Of a stretch of 64,000 bases of DNA, positions 1-11,999 are shown piece by piece (within the stretch, counting starts at the first letter, position 1; each line of letters starts with the position of its first letter). Where the stretch lies: the NCBI GenBank assembly GCA_019614645.1, contig JABWDB010000030.1, positions 1,612,001 through 1,676,000 of the forward strand, given 5' to 3'. Made by a program: the position numbers and the translations under genes. The notes beneath the pieces are model-generated. The model was not told where the DNA came from. It saw only the letters and a list, made by a program, of their open reading frames with translations, and made no database searches. The stretch comes from Stratiolaelaps scimitus. Lineage: Eukaryota > Arthropoda > Arachnida > Mesostigmata > Laelapidae.

Positions 1-1000
1 TTTATTGTGAATGGCAATAGCGGTAGCTGCTTGTTATTATGGCGGGGCGGCGATGACAGAGTGGTGAATTGGTCGACAGCAGTGACCAGTTTATGTCGCG
101 CGGTGGAGGATGGTGGCCCGTCTCAACAAACTGACACAAAAACGACTGCAACAACAACAACAACAACAAAAATGACGTCGACGGCAAGCAAAGCAATCGC
201 AGTTGTAGGAAGGAGCTTTATTGGTAGAATGAACAAACGTAGAACAGTGAAGAAGACGACAACAACAACATCAACAGAAGCAACGGCGACGTTGTCGTCA
301 CGATCCGTTCAACGGTCCTCTAACTGAGTGACTGTGCCAGCAGCAACAGCAGCAGCAGCAGCAGTGACGGCTTCGACGACGAAGCAGACGATGACAACGA
401 AGCAAATGACGACCAAAACAAGCAACAGAGAATACGCAGGAGAAAATGCTGAGACATGAGAAGATCGATAAAGAAGATTTATCTCCAACATCAAACGATG
501 CGCAGACGACAACGAGGATTGGCCATCAGAGATCGGCGACCCATGCCCTGACCAGCAGCAGCGGAAGCAACAACAACAACAACATACGCACTTCCAGTCA
601 CAAACACACTCGCTCAAACATAGAAATGGACGCCACTTCAAAAGGCGACAGCAGCAGCAGCAGCAGCGGTGGCGGTAACATTCGTTGGCTCGTTCCACGT
701 CAATTTGACGCCGGTGGTGGTGGTAGCACCGTAGTCATACGCTTGGCAACGTCGTTATACGTAGCCATAGCACTGAACGAACCTCGACAGAATTATCATC
801 GCGCAACGGCAGAAACGCGGTACGATACACCACGAAATGCGAAGAGAAGGTCTGCAAAGGTCAACCCGATGTCCTCGTCTCGTGGCGAATTGTTTTACCT
901 GCTACACCTGCCATATTATAGAATAAAAATAGAAGCCGCTTGTCGGTCAGTTTTGTACAGAAAGTCATATCTCTCGCTTTAGACATATCTCGGTTAACTC
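1..1000. repeat. Triplet-rich low-complexity DNA (CAA/CAG/GAC)
   Basis: The stretch is built of short CAA, CAG, ACA and GAC runs, for example at 149-170, 340-362 and 651-668. The longest open frame (446-982, plus, 178 codons) encodes Ser, Asn, Thr and Gly runs with no recognisable domain, so I do not call a gene. It could be an untranslated exon, regulatory DNA or a poorly conserved exon. Sequence alone does not decide. Confidence 0.6.
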
Positions 1001-4000
1001 ATATATTTCGTCTTTCTTTTACCATTTCAGTCTTCAATAAGAAATGGTAAAGTTCTGTCTGTTTTATAGTCCTCTCTTTTTGCCACATTATTCTCATATA
1101 ACATCACACAGAGTTTGTCTGGGTGGCAGGCGGGGACATTTGATATAGGATATAATAATAATAATAATATTTATAATATGATATTTCTGTTTGTGCCGCT
1201 GTCCGAACGAGCGAACTAGGTTGGGGCGAGGGAGCTTCGATGAGGCTGACGTTGCTCGCCATGATAATGATAGAGAGGACTTTGCCTGTCACACCGTCTC
1301 GTGTGTGGTGCACTGTATATGCTTTTTTTTCCGCTGTTACTTGTGGTACCACGGCTGCTGCTGCTGCTACCGCCGCCGTCGTCGTCGTTGTCGTGGATGG
1401 CGTTTCTACTTCAGCCACCACTGGTATAGTCGTGTTATTTAGGGTGCTGTCTGTCAAATAGGCGGCCAACCCTGATTAGCCCGGGCCATCGTGACGGGAA
1501 GATCTTACATGGGTCGAGCCTGGACCAAACAACTGACCTGCCGTAGATTCGGTAGGGTAGACAGTAGCCTGAGCGTGGCTGTAGCCATTCCTCTTCTCCC
1601 TGACGAGAGAGAGATAGAGGCTCCGGCGGTGGTGGTCCGGTCGGATCACACAAGCTTCAGGACGGGCCGTAGTCGGACGGGACGAGGTGCCACTGAAACA
1701 CGGCCATCTCCTCTTCTTCTTCTTCTTCTTTACATCGCTGTCTGCGAGGAACGCAGAGAACGTCGAGGAGGGTACGACGCCAAAGGAAAGAGGAAGAAAG
1801 AAATGCGTCGTTGCTTCTGATGCTGCTTCTGTTGCTGCTACCAATGCCGTCTGATTCTGACGGATGCCCCAATTCGCAAATGTGTTTCTTCCTGTCTGTG
1901 TTCTCTACACGGCATCGCCTAAGGTGGACGCGCTTGGAGCACGGTGTTGGTGTTGCCACTTCTTCTTCTTCTTCTTCGTTTCGCCCTCGATGTTCCCCTC
2001 GCCCTAACCTCGCTTTTTCGTTTCTGAGGGTCGTCCCGTCTCGTCGGTCGGTCAGCTTTCCTGGGTGGCGCCATCACTTTGCTGTCCGTTCCTGCTGCCA
2101 CTATCCGTTCTCTGGTTCCGCTCAGCCATGTTCCGCTCGTAGTTCGCGCGGACAGAGCTCCGAGACGGCAGGCACACAGGTCACTCGGTGTCAATCTCCC
2201 CACGCACAAAGCAGAGCAGTAGCAGCAAAACAACCTCGAAACTCTGGGCTCAGGAGCAGAAAAGATGCTTCTGTCAGGCAACAACCAATCCACATCCACT
2301 CGGCCGAAACCCCCTCCTATCGTACAACAACAACTACAGCTCACATCAAGGCCTTTCTGTACCAAGAGAACTTAGACAGCCGCACAAACAAATGACGCAC
2401 AGGGCCCCTGTTGGTCTGAAAGAGGATGCAGCGGACTCACTTCAACAATTCGACTTGACCATGTTGGAGTCTCTTGGAAAGGCGGAGGAAAAACTGAGTG
2501 AATACTTTTGTCTATTCAACTCAACCCGTCAATTTCTATCCATTTTTGCCTGAGAACCTGTGAGCGCGTGCACGACGAAAATAGGGACGATCGTGTACGA
2601 ACGCTCTCTATCACAACGTTGAACTCAGAGCCTCCCGAAGTGAGTGATGTGCTCTTATTGGGAAGCAGTTGGATGAGCAGTGTAGGCAGAAGATACTAGC
2701 CAGGCCAAGTGGGTCCAATCGAGAGTCATTGGAAGTATCTGAGATATTCCGCGTTCACAGTCATACATGATCTGTCGGCCTGACAAGTGGAGAAGACTTC
2801 CGAGTGTAGCCTTAGAATCCAGCATCGTTCCGTCGATATAACCAGTCAGTCAGCTAGCAATCCAACTGAGCAACCATCTATGGTCAGCAGAAGCTAACAT
2901 ACTCAAGCCAACTCCACTTTAGCTCACCACCGAACAGTGGTCACCTGAGCTGTTCCATCTCTGCCCCTTGTACGAGCCTACATAAGTCAGTATTCAACCC
3001 GAACATCTACAAAGTCTCCGATACAGCGCGAAGTGAGTCGCACCAGGACGAGTCTGCAGTATGTAATATGTTCGTCGTCGTCGTCGTCGTAGGGGCTTTA
3101 GCTAGCGTCGTATGAGCTCCGCCGACATATGACTCCAATTGGCTATCTGGCCCAATGTATGAGCCTCAACCACGAACGACTACGAGATATTTATTCATAA
3201 ATGCCTAAATATTTACACCGTTTCGTCAGCTCGGGAGCAGCTAGTCGTGGCCATAACAGCAGAGCACGCTAGCACGCCACCAGGCCACTACTCCTGCCAA
3301 CACGAGTACAAGTGCCGCTGCTGGGCCTCCGGAGGCGGTGGTGGTAGCCGCAGCAGCACGTTCTTCTATCTCGGAATCGCAAGACGATCCTTTCCGTTTG
3401 TTGCCATCTCTCTTAGATCTCATCCACACCCCCACCCAAGGCGAACCCCCCCCCCCCTTTACTTTGGTATCCCCACAGTTTCGTTCGAGCTTTGCTGGTC
3501 TCATCCAACATGCCAGCATACTACTACTACTACTACCCCCCTACCGGCAGCGTCGCAAAGACGGGGAAGAGACTCGCAAAGCGCGCACACCTTCGGTTTA
3601 CTCCTCACATTAGAGTGATCCAATGTACATACGTCTGGCATCCTTGTGAGACGCCGCCGCCGCCGCTGCCGCCGACGAACGTCGAACGGTGGCGCGTTAT
3701 CGAAGAGTCTTGTTCGTGGATAGATCTCCTCGAGAAGGGGGAATGAGAAGACGATGCAAAAGATGCAGGAAGAGGCTACAGAACGGAGGCAGCCGCCGCA
3801 AAGATCCCAAAGCATCCACCAGCATCTGGATCAATGTAGCTGGAATATTTAGCACCGAAAACGCGCATCTATAGGTACGTCTGTCAGGTAGGTCGACCAG
3901 AGTGAGCAGAAGGCCAATATCAAGAAGCTGTATGGATACAATCGTTAGAGGGTTGAAACCTACTGCCTTGAGCGTCATGCTCAACCACATTCCAATCCCA

Positions 4001-4500
4001 AAAGATTGAACACTGCAGAATGATAAGGGAGACGGGTGCATCTTGCGAAGCACAGCTCCCACGAGGAGTAGTGGCCTCCTTGCGTTTGCGAGTGGCTTAC
4101 AAGCTTCCATATCATCATCATCTGACGCCGCCTAAGGCATCCAACGGCATCGTTGAACGACGAATGAAGGGATGAGTATCCCAACTTGGCAGTCGCAATC
4201 GAACTCGATACCCGACCCCTCTCTTGACCCACTTCATACATCTCCCCTACCTTTCTACCATTGCCATTTATCCACTACCATCGACGTCATTTGCTGCCAC
4301 CAAGACGACTATCCCCACGTTGGATGATGCTGCTGCTGCTGCTACTGTTGTTGCTGCTGTTGCGGCCGACATTGCCACCACCGCCGCCAATCTCAAACAC
4401 ATGAAACAGAGAGGCGAACCATCCCTGGTAGCTGACCGAGCGAATACAGATCACGATGGGCTCAAGTTAACACAGCCAGGTTAGGAAACGTCTGTGTGTG
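1001..4500. repeat. GC-richer simple-repeat island
   Basis: This holds ATA/AAT repeats near 1150-1170, GCT and CGT runs at 1351-1400, CTT runs near 1710-1733 and 1966-1978, GTC runs near 3070-3091, a run of 12 C at 3446-3457, CTA/ACT runs near 3519-3537 and GCT runs near 4328-4365. Open frames occur on both strands (for example 1811-2395 plus and 1919-2365 minus). They overlap one another and translate the repeats, which is what GC-rich low-complexity DNA gives by chance. No domain, signal peptide or convincing splice pattern was seen. Confidence 0.5.
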
Positions 4501-4984
4501 TCTGTGTGTACTGTCCATCAGAGTAAGTGCTGTACAGCTGGATCAAAGACCAGACTCTATCGAGAAATATTCTATGAAACGAATATAAACTGTCGCATTT
4601 GCGCTCTTAGGTGTTAACAAAATCGGCTTCAAACTGGTCGACTAGTGCTACAACAACACCTCAAAGGTGTAAGTCCAAGTCTATTCGGTCCTCCTTACAG
4701 CTCGATCAGGGACATATTCCACAATCCCTTTGTTAACATTGGTAATGTTGTATGGTAAAGTTAATTTAGTATATTGCAATTATTATTCTATTCACAAGCA
4801 TAAGCATAAACATGCTTGACTCCGGACGGAGGAAATAGATTGAGCAAGCTAGGACATAGACAATAAGAAAAGTATATTAACCAATCTATCTTAAATAGCT
4901 GCGAAGCAAAGATCAAGACAAAATAATCAAAACAAACAACAATGTATTTTCCTCAAAGGGGTTCTCATATTCCAGTTTCAGAGC
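4501..4984. other. No feature seen
   Basis: AT-richer unique-looking DNA. Apart from a short TG-rich tract at 4492-4510, I see no coding frame, RNA-like fold or repeat. Confidence 0.4.
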
Positions 4985-5290
4985 AGTTTATTCCCGCCCA
5001 TCATTTAGGTGTGTTATGACGTTGTACCCGATGTGTGTCAAGAATGGTTTGCCAAGTTCAAATGTGGTGGTTTGGATGTGGAGGATGCGCCCTGTTCTGG
5101 TCGACCATGTTCGTTTGATGACGACCGTCTCAAGGCGTTCGTTCTGAATGAAGACGGCCATCAGACAAATCGTTGGTTGGCTATCGTCAGGCACCTTAAT
5201 TCAATGGTAATTGTACAAAAACCTGGATGTTGGCTTTCGTATGAATTGAGCGAAAAAAAAACAAAATGAAAAAAAATGGGAAATGCTTGA
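4985..5290 (+). pseudogene. Mariner transposase N-terminal fragment
   Basis: The frame 5009-5269 reads as the helix-turn-helix DNA-binding part of a mariner (Tc1/mariner superfamily) transposase. Diagnostic blocks are CQEWFAKFK (around residue 10), then DVEDAPCSGRP (residues 24-34), FDDDRLKAF (residues 36-44), IVRHLNSM and a final LSYELSE. Several residues between the SGRP block and IVRHL are missing relative to the family, and no catalytic DDE part follows. In an intact element this domain binds the terminal inverted repeats. I saw no terminal repeats here. It is a truncated remnant and not functional. Confidence 0.8.
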
Positions 5291-5519
5291 GAATAAAAAC
5301 GGTCATAAACGAGGTTGTCGTGCAGAACTAATGGTGATGCCCATGTTTCTAAACTGAAACTTGCTGGTGCTATTGCAGGAATCAGTAGATTTACGAAGTT
5401 TCTTGAAGCTGTCTCGTGACTCTTCTTATATCATGCTCTCTTCAGCTCCAGAATGACATATGTGACACTTTGGTTTGAACTAACCTTGGTTTCGTATCAA
5501 CCCCACTTTAGAATTGTAA
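5291..5519. other. No feature seen
   Basis: Starts with an A-rich tract. Any continuation of the upstream mariner fragment is not recognisable, and no other feature is visible. Confidence 0.3.
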
Positions 5520-5945
5520 ATGAGGGCTTTCGGGTGTATTTTCCGAATGTCACCTGCAGATGCCTCCGCTCTTATCTTTAACAAATACAATATTCCACCC
5601 TTTCGACGGCTTCTTGACAATCTAATCTGTACGTTCATTCTTAAACTGATCCACGGTTTTGGTTCCGGTATATATGTGGGATTGTTGAATCATCAACCAA
5701 GACGCATTGGGGTTTCTCAGGACTGCTCCTCCTGACTCCATAAACTACGAACGATGGTCGCAACACATTTACTGTTCGTGGTCCGATTCTCTGGAACTCT
5801 TTACCTCCTTGTATACATTCAATATATACAACACAAAACGTATTTAGACTCACACCTAAATGGCACTTTCTCGCTGAAGTAGGATTCAATTCAACGCAGC
5901 AACACTTCACTTCTAGTTCTCGCTTTATTGTATACTATATCTACA
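5520..5945 (+). pseudogene. LINE ORF2 C-terminal remnant (CR1/L2-like)
   Basis: Two plus-strand frames together give the tail that follows the reverse transcriptase in CR1/L2-type LINEs. The first (5520-5735) has PPFRRLLDNLICTFILKLIHG, and the second, offset near 5760, has TVRGPILWNSLPPCIHSI. The W-N-S-L-P block followed by a lysine-rich helix is typical of this tail. The reverse transcriptase core is absent, so this is a 5'-truncated copy, the usual outcome of incomplete LINE reverse transcription. The change of frame shows it is dead. Confidence 0.6.
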
Positions 5946-6539
5946 ATATGTGTATAATATTATAATACATAAACTTCAGTATACACACGGATACTTTGCT
6001 TAACCGCGATCCATCCGCGATCCGCCCGAATGTTTTTTTTGTCTTTGTACATTTAGTCCAGTGGTATCGTAGACAGTTGTTGTCCTTTTGTTAGTGCAAT
6101 TAAGCAATCGTGCCGAGGAAATTTGCTTGATGACGCTTGTTGACATTTTGGCAACATAACAGTTCCGCTGTTTACCATCATCGAATGCGGTCGTGTCTCA
6201 GGTCGGCACCTGGGAATCTGCTCTTCCTGCTGTGTGAATTATCCTCTCAACCACCATACCGTTACGTAATACCCCCAGACTGGCGTCAAGCACCTAACGG
6301 TACTATATTCGGCAACATACCTGGTATGAATACTATTCCCAGGTGCAATTCAATTTGGTGGTGTAACTTGCTCGACGTCTGAAAACGGTATATAACCATA
6401 GCGCTTGCATCTACATAGGATTATTAAGTGGTGAGTGTCTGGAACTGGTGCCTAAATATCGGGAGTGACAACCTGTGACCTTTCGTTCTACTATTGTTTA
6501 CATACCGTAGTATCGACTTACCGGTGGGTGGCGCATAAC
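5946..6539. other. No feature seen
   Basis: AT-rich DNA after the LINE tail. A frame at 6137-6382 (plus, 81 codons) has no recognisable similarity. It could include the 5' untranslated region of the LINE that starts near 6540, but its boundary is not visible. Confidence 0.3.
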
Positions 6540-6541
6540 AC

Positions 6542-7255
6542 ATGTACAAACGGAAGGCGGAGATGGCAGTAACAACAACTGAACACAGTCAACAAACACA
6601 CAAACGTACGCGTTCCAACTGTCCAAATTGCGAGCAACCCATACTAACACGGAAAGAAACCAGTGTCAAATGCACTCTTTGTAAAGACTGGATTCACCTT
6701 CGTTGTAGCGGTCTCACATCTGCTTAATGACAAGGTCAAAATAAATTTAGTAAAATGTTACTTTTATTTAAGCACAGATGAAAACAATGGAACGTCAGCA
6801 ACAGAACCTGGTAACCAAATATGCTTCGAATAATTCTGCGTGAGATCAAGGAATTAGGCAATGAAGTTGACCATCTGCAAGAAACAAATGACGAGCTACG
6901 TACTTCGGTTAAAACCCTAACTATGAATAAACAACCGCTTAATTAAACAAATCGAAAAGCTCCAAAAATTCGGCAAGGATGGGACCCGTGAACAGATCCG
7001 AAAGTCGTGTTTGATTGCCTACTCAATCTCTGCGAAATAAAAGCAGAAGTAGCAGCACTAACGGGCGCATTCTCGACCGTACCGTCCATAGTGAGAATAA
7101 TGTAAATAAAAGAACGGCTCCCAGAAAAAGTGCTCTAATAAAAAGAATTGAATCTGAACCTAGCGATGACACTATACAAGGCTCAAGTCGCCTGCCGTCA
7201 ACAAATACTAGGCTAATGTTCGAAAACTGTATTTTTCGAAAATGTGTTATAGCGT
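6542..7255 (+). pseudogene. LINE ORF1 remnant: PHD-like zinc finger plus coiled coil
   Basis: The first frame (6542-6727, 61 residues) is basic, with a C4HC finger. Cysteines lie at residues 27, 30, 44, 47 and 55 and histidine at 52, within CPNCEQP and CTLCKDWIHLRC. This is the PHD-like pattern found in ORF1 of CR1-type LINEs. A stop follows at 6725. Further on, around 6820-6950, a second frame has ILREIKELGNEVDHLQ with regular leucine spacing, a likely coiled coil. A third frame (7015-7257) is basic and polar. Such ORF1 proteins bind the element RNA. Frameshifts and stops between the segments show it is a pseudogene. Confidence 0.65.
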
Positions 7256-7371
7256 AACTGCTAAAGCACTGTACGGTCATTTCAAAACCGAAGGAAATGT
7301 ACAGCCGATAGCTGTAAAGAAAATCAAGACGAGAAGCCGCGATAGCAGCTTCTATGTGAACTATTGGATGT

Positions 7372-7515
7372 AAGGTAAGGTAAGTATTTATTGATTTATT
7401 AAAGCAACTGCATGGAATGCTTAAGTTCTCTTATATGTCATGCAACGGGATTCGAAGCTGCGGCCTCTGGCTTTTTACAGCCAGAGACTCAGCCGTCCAA
7501 GCCACCGCGCTGACT
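7372..7515 (-). mobile_element. tRNA-derived SINE, family 1, antisense copy
   Basis: On the minus strand this reads as a tRNA-like head, a short body and a tail. The head has an A-box-like TGGCTTGGACGG, a strong anticodon-arm-like hairpin with loop GTAAAA, and a B-box-like CTTCGAATCCC. The body holds GACATATAAGAGAACTTAAG. The tail has AATAAATCAATAAA and short TTACC repeats. These are the RNA polymerase III promoter boxes expected of a tRNA-derived SINE. The acceptor stem does not pair well over its full length, so it is not a tRNA gene. It lies head to head with the copy at 7538-7624. Confidence 0.75.
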
Positions 7516-7537
7516 ATGTAGACTATGATAACGCTAT

Positions 7538-7624
7538 AGGTTCGAATCCCCTTGCATGACATATAAGAGAACTTAAGCATTCTATGCATTTCCTTTAATA
7601 AATCAATAAAGCTTTACCTTTACC
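7538..7624 (+). mobile_element. SINE family 1, sense copy lacking its 5' head
   Basis: It begins at the B-box-like GGTTCGAATCC and continues through GACATATAAGAGAACTTAAG and AATAAATCAATAAAG to TTACC repeats. It matches the antisense copy at 7372-7515 closely, so the two form an inverted repeat of about 85 bp arms around roughly 75-80 bases. Either one SINE inserted into another in opposite orientation, or a foldback event occurred. The tail is shared with the LINE at 27336-27912. Confidence 0.75.
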
Positions 7625-7796
7625 TATTGTAGATGGTCTCTGAGAAAACGACACAGAAATCTCCCACTTCCGAGGACCACTCCGGGATAACATCGTTATT
7701 GAATCTTTCCCGATTGCTTGATTGCGTCCTTGCTGTTCTTCCCACTGATGTCATGACAAGAGCACAACCCCCCCTTCGAGATCATCGGCATCCTCT

Positions 7797-10366
7797 GTGC
7801 ATAAGGATCCCAAATGCCTTTGTTTGAATGCGCGGTCACTCCGCAAACAAGAAGCTATTGACTCCATTCATGCGTTTCTTAAACATCACGACGTTGATAT
7901 CACCCTAATCACTGAAAGTTGCCTATCCGAAGATCATTTGACTTCAACTGAACTTAGTTGCGGTGGCCACTCTGTTGTGATAGAAAAGACAGAGTATCAA
8001 GAGGCGGAGGAGTACTTATTTTTGTGAAAAGTAACCTACCATGTGTAAAAATAAATGTGAATTTCTTCTCTGAGATAGCAGCCTGTATCATCACTCTCCC
8101 ACATAGAGTAATTTGTGTAGCGGTGACATATTTCTCACCTATTCGTTCTGCACAAGATCTAGTTGAACGTATGAAAAAATTGACTGAAGAACTCGGCTCG
8201 ATAATTAAGAGTGATGAAACCTGTGTCATTGCAGGCGACCTGAATCAAATACACTGGAACACACTCAGCGCAACTGGAATTGTTGCCGATGAGTCCAGAC
8301 AATCTATTCTCTTGAACTTCTGCGCTGACAGCAACAGTTTGTCACAAATCCGACCCGGCGCACGTCTACCTCCTCTGGATATTGTCCTGTGTAATGATTG
8401 CTCAGTAACGTGCGTTGAAGTACTTCCAACCCCAATTGGATCCGATCATGACATGGTTAAATTTCCTATTACCGGATCTACTCTGGAAGAACGCGCCATG
8501 CCTAAAGTGCCAGATTACGTGAAAGGCAATTACATAGCAATACAAGCAGCGCTGGATCAGGTTGGCTGGTGGTCTTTCTTCGAAAACTGAGATAGTGTCT
8601 TTGCTATGTATGACTTGTTTATATAAGAAACGCATCGCCCAATCGACAAGCATATTCCTCTCAGAGGAATGAGAACGTCACGGATTGATAGCCATTTAGC
8701 GAACCTGTACCAATCACTAGAAACTGAAACATGCACATGTAAAATCACACATCTTCAGAAAGAAATCACTAGGATGACAAGACGGCCGCCTGTGGTTTAA
8801 GAGTATGAAATTCTTCGTAGAAATGACACTAAAATCATTCACAACTATATACGCAAGAGGGTCGTCGTGAAGGATTCTCTTTGTTCCATAAAGCGTCCTG
8901 ATGGAACTTTTACAACGGGCGACTTTGAAAAAACGCAGATCCTGAAAACCGTCTTCGAGGACATATATCCCTCCAGTAGAGAGCTTGCCGACCGTGATCT
9001 GGGAGTACCACCTTGTCTCCCCGAAGGGCCTCTCCAACACATAGTGCATGACCTTGATGTGTGTCCTGCGAACATTCTTGCACATCTCAAAAAGCTGCAG
9101 CCAAAAACCAGCACGACACCCGATGGTATCCCTTGGTACGTCTTCAAAAAGCTAGGCATTGCAGTGTGTGTCCCACTCTCGTACATCTTTAGACAGTCGT
9201 TAGATCGCTCCGAAGTGCCTGATAAATTCCGTACTGCTGTAGTGTGTCCCGTGCACAAAAAGTGACATACAGCTGAACCAACGAATAAGAGGCCCGTGTC
9301 GCTGACAGTTGTTGCATGCAAGATTCTTGAGAGCATGATCTGCAAGTCTATATATGAAAATGCTAACAAGCAACGCCTAATATCCAACGCCCAATTCGCC
9401 TACCGCCCAGGAAGACGACCCTGCAACTACTAGAGACGCAGTTCGACTGGGCAAGGGATGTCAATAGGCCAAATCGTTTCGACGTTGTTTATTTCGACTT
9501 CAAGTCAGCCTTCGAACGGGTGACTCACTCGAAACTCCTCAAAACCCTACCCTTCTTCGGAGTTGGAGATCTTCTCGTGAAATGGATAAAAGACTTTCTT
9601 CGTGATAGGATCTTCAGGGTGCGGGTCAATAGCAAATGCTCTAACACTGCGCGAGTTACGTCCGGCTGTCCTCAGGGAGCGATATTAGGTTCCCTGATGT
9701 ATATAATGTACATAAATTCCAAAACGTATATATTACCACAATCGATATCCGTTAAGATATATGCAGATGACGTAAAAATTTATTCTAAAGTTGATTCGGA
9801 CCATGAGAGGGCACAACTTCAAAATGCCTTAGATCAGTTTCTGGAATGGCCCTTGGACCGTGATCTGAAACTATCAAGAGAAAAAAGTGCAGTATTACAC
9901 TTCGGTCACGGGAATCCCAAACATGTGTATAGAACATCCTCTGCGCTGTGCCGACATAATGCGCGACTTAATAGTAATTACCTCGACCACATTGAAATAT
10001 ATTGATCATGTTACTAATGTTGTGCTTCGCGCAACGCCCGGTGTGAACTGGATATTACGTTCTTTTGTAGTGAACGATCCGGTCCTATTTGTTAAACTTT
10101 TTACGATTTATGTTGAACCCATTATGACGTATGCAGCACCAGTATGGTACCCAGGATTAGAGCTGGACACAGAGAGGCTGCAAAAAGTGGGGGACAAATT
10201 CGGGAGAAGAGTCCCCTTTAAATGTCGATGTACGAGGGAGGAAGTGAATATCATACCAATGTTGACTAAATTTGACAATATAGATAAGTGTACATATGTT
10301 TGTATTGGTAAACATCTTCCCATGCTAATGAGCGCAATGTTTGATCTAACTGTGACGACTACCTGA
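7797..10366 (+). pseudogene. LINE ORF2 pseudogene: endonuclease, reverse transcriptase, C-terminal tail
   Basis: Endonuclease: LNARSLRKQEAI and TLITESCLSEDHL (7797-8027), then GGGVLIFVKS, IAGDLNQIHW and IGSDHDMV (7958-8590), the exonuclease/endonuclease/phosphatase motifs that nick target DNA. Reverse transcriptase: DGIPWYVFKK and FRTAVVCPVHKK (8867-9265), RPVSLTVVACKILE (near 9291-9335), then SGCPQGAILGSL and the catalytic IYADDVKIY (YADD codons 9760-9771) in 9520-10005. The tail 9887-10366 has YVEPIMTYAAPVWYPG. The intact product would perform target-primed reverse transcription. Frame changes near 7990, 8590-8870, 9265 and 9420 (in-frame stop) and 10000 disable it. Catalytic residues are still present. 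Confidence 0.9.
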
Positions 10367-10570
10367 GCTGGCATAAATGTCTTACCTAAACTCATAGCTA
10401 AGAAACAATGTGTAAATGACTTAATTTCCTGGAGAGTGTCTCGCGCCCTACGTGACGGGTAGCTCTTTCACAACATATGACTTCTTCTTCTTGGCAAACA
10501 CATGGCAGCCCATTCACATATTTGAAATATTCATTCACATATTTGACCTTTGAAATAAAGCGTTAATTAT

Positions 10571-11999
10571 TATAAGATCAATTGTATTCAGCTGTGCAAT
10601 TAATTAGGGTTATTAGAGAGATTCGATGTTTATGGAGGAGTATGTTGCTATTCACACCTTTGTTGAAGAAGAAAATCAAAAACGGAGTGAAAGTTGTGAC
10701 AATGGGAGATAATCGAATCAGTGAGTAGCATTTAGTACTCAAGTCAAGCGTATATAGAGATAAAGATATGTCAATAAGTACGGACAGATTGGCAGGATGT
10801 GGTATATAAACCCCTGTGCACTGATACTGGAAACTAAAGCAAAAAAGAAACAACTGAGGGTCTGACGGCTGACCGAGATTAATCGAACAAATGCCAACAC
10901 AGAGTCGATAGTGACCATCGTCCGCAAAATAGAGGCCAGTTCTCGCGCGTAATCAACCCTGTGCATAGCGCAGCGCATGGCCAGATATCCGAATTCTGGG
11001 CGATCTTGTAATCCTTCAAGTTAGCTCATTAGTTTGGTATAAGTCAGCTTTGATTCCAATACCTGCAGGTGAGTTTTATTGTAACCTTTATAGTAAAGAT
11101 TTGTGATATTTTGTAAAAATAAGAGTATCATGCTTTAAGTAATCTAGATTAGACCGCTTAAGTTACGATTCCTTGACCGTATGGTCATCGAAGTTCTCAT
11201 AAACGGGCAACTGTCATGTCTTGCCACGGGTACAGCTTAGAAGTCGAACTATTTCAGTGGCGTGCTAAGAGATAAGCTATGAGGATCTGAAGCTATGATT
11301 TAATGTCATGTTAGATAATGTGCACCCTAAAAAGAAAATACGTTAGATAGTCTACGATACAGCGAAGGACTTCGCCACCGTAGCATTAAATTGCCGAAAA
11401 CTTTCGAGGGGAACCTTTGATACTTGCAGTATATAATATCATATTCAATGATAATCGGATTTAACTGACGGATTTATTATATTAGAAGAAGCTGGAATTC
11501 ACGCAGCGCCGAGAATAATATATCTACGATCTCAAAAAATAATGGCATACATTTAAATTACTCGCAGGAGTACCTATGGCTCACTGTATTTTAAATGAGC
11601 AGAATGTAAACACAAATTGAAGAGATTATGTACAGAGAAGGTAATTGCAGGGTGTGACGAACATATAAGTAAGACCAACAATAAAAAAATATCTACACAC
11701 AGTTGAGAGTATTTCACAACTTCCGAAGGCTACATCCCAAAGATACAATATATAGGAGGAAGGCATCAGTGAGTACGCGCTTAACTCATTAAGTATGAAC
11801 TTCGGCAGCAATAATTGTCTCTAGAAGACAGAACGAAGTGACGAGTGGCCAGGTAAGGTGGAAGACAATGAGATAGAAGTTACTCGATTGCTCACTGTGA
11901 ATAGATAGATATGGGTGAGATGAAATTGTGTTGATCAAGAAACGGTTGGAAGGTGGCGGGAGACCGCAAAGGTTGCTCTCGTGATAGCGGGTTGGTAGA
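10571..11999. other. AT-rich DNA, no feature seen
   Basis: No domain-bearing frame, tRNA-like box or inverted repeat was recognised. Short open frames (for example 10739-10978 and 11626-11811, minus) have no recognisable similarity. Confidence 0.4.

Larger units (their letters stand above)
6540..10570 (+). mobile_element. Nearly full-length decayed non-LTR retrotransposon (CR1-like LINE)
   Basis: One element runs from a zinc-finger ORF1 (from 6542) through a coiled-coil segment to an ORF2 with endonuclease (about 7797-8590), reverse transcriptase (about 8867-10005) and C-terminal tail (to 10366). It ends near an AATAAA-like tract at 10553-10570. This order, with a PHD-like finger in ORF1, is known from the CR1 group of LINEs. 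The clade name is an inference; the enzyme domains are clear. ORF1 has an early stop and ORF2 is split into at least five frames, so the copy is dead. A palindromic SINE pair interrupts it at 7372-7624. No target-site duplication was identified. Confidence 0.8.

Noticed and set aside
1811..2395. 194-codon plus-strand frame as a gene
   Set aside because: It is overlapped by a long minus-strand frame and is Ser/Arg-rich from GC-rich repeats, with no domain or splice support.
7440..7515. A tRNA gene on the minus strand
   Set aside because: The acceptor stem pairs for only about four bases and the same sequence recurs with SINE body and tail.
8845..9387. 180-codon open frame on the minus strand
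   Set aside because: It lies antisense to the LINE reverse transcriptase frame 8867-9265, which carries clear motifs; it is a shadow.
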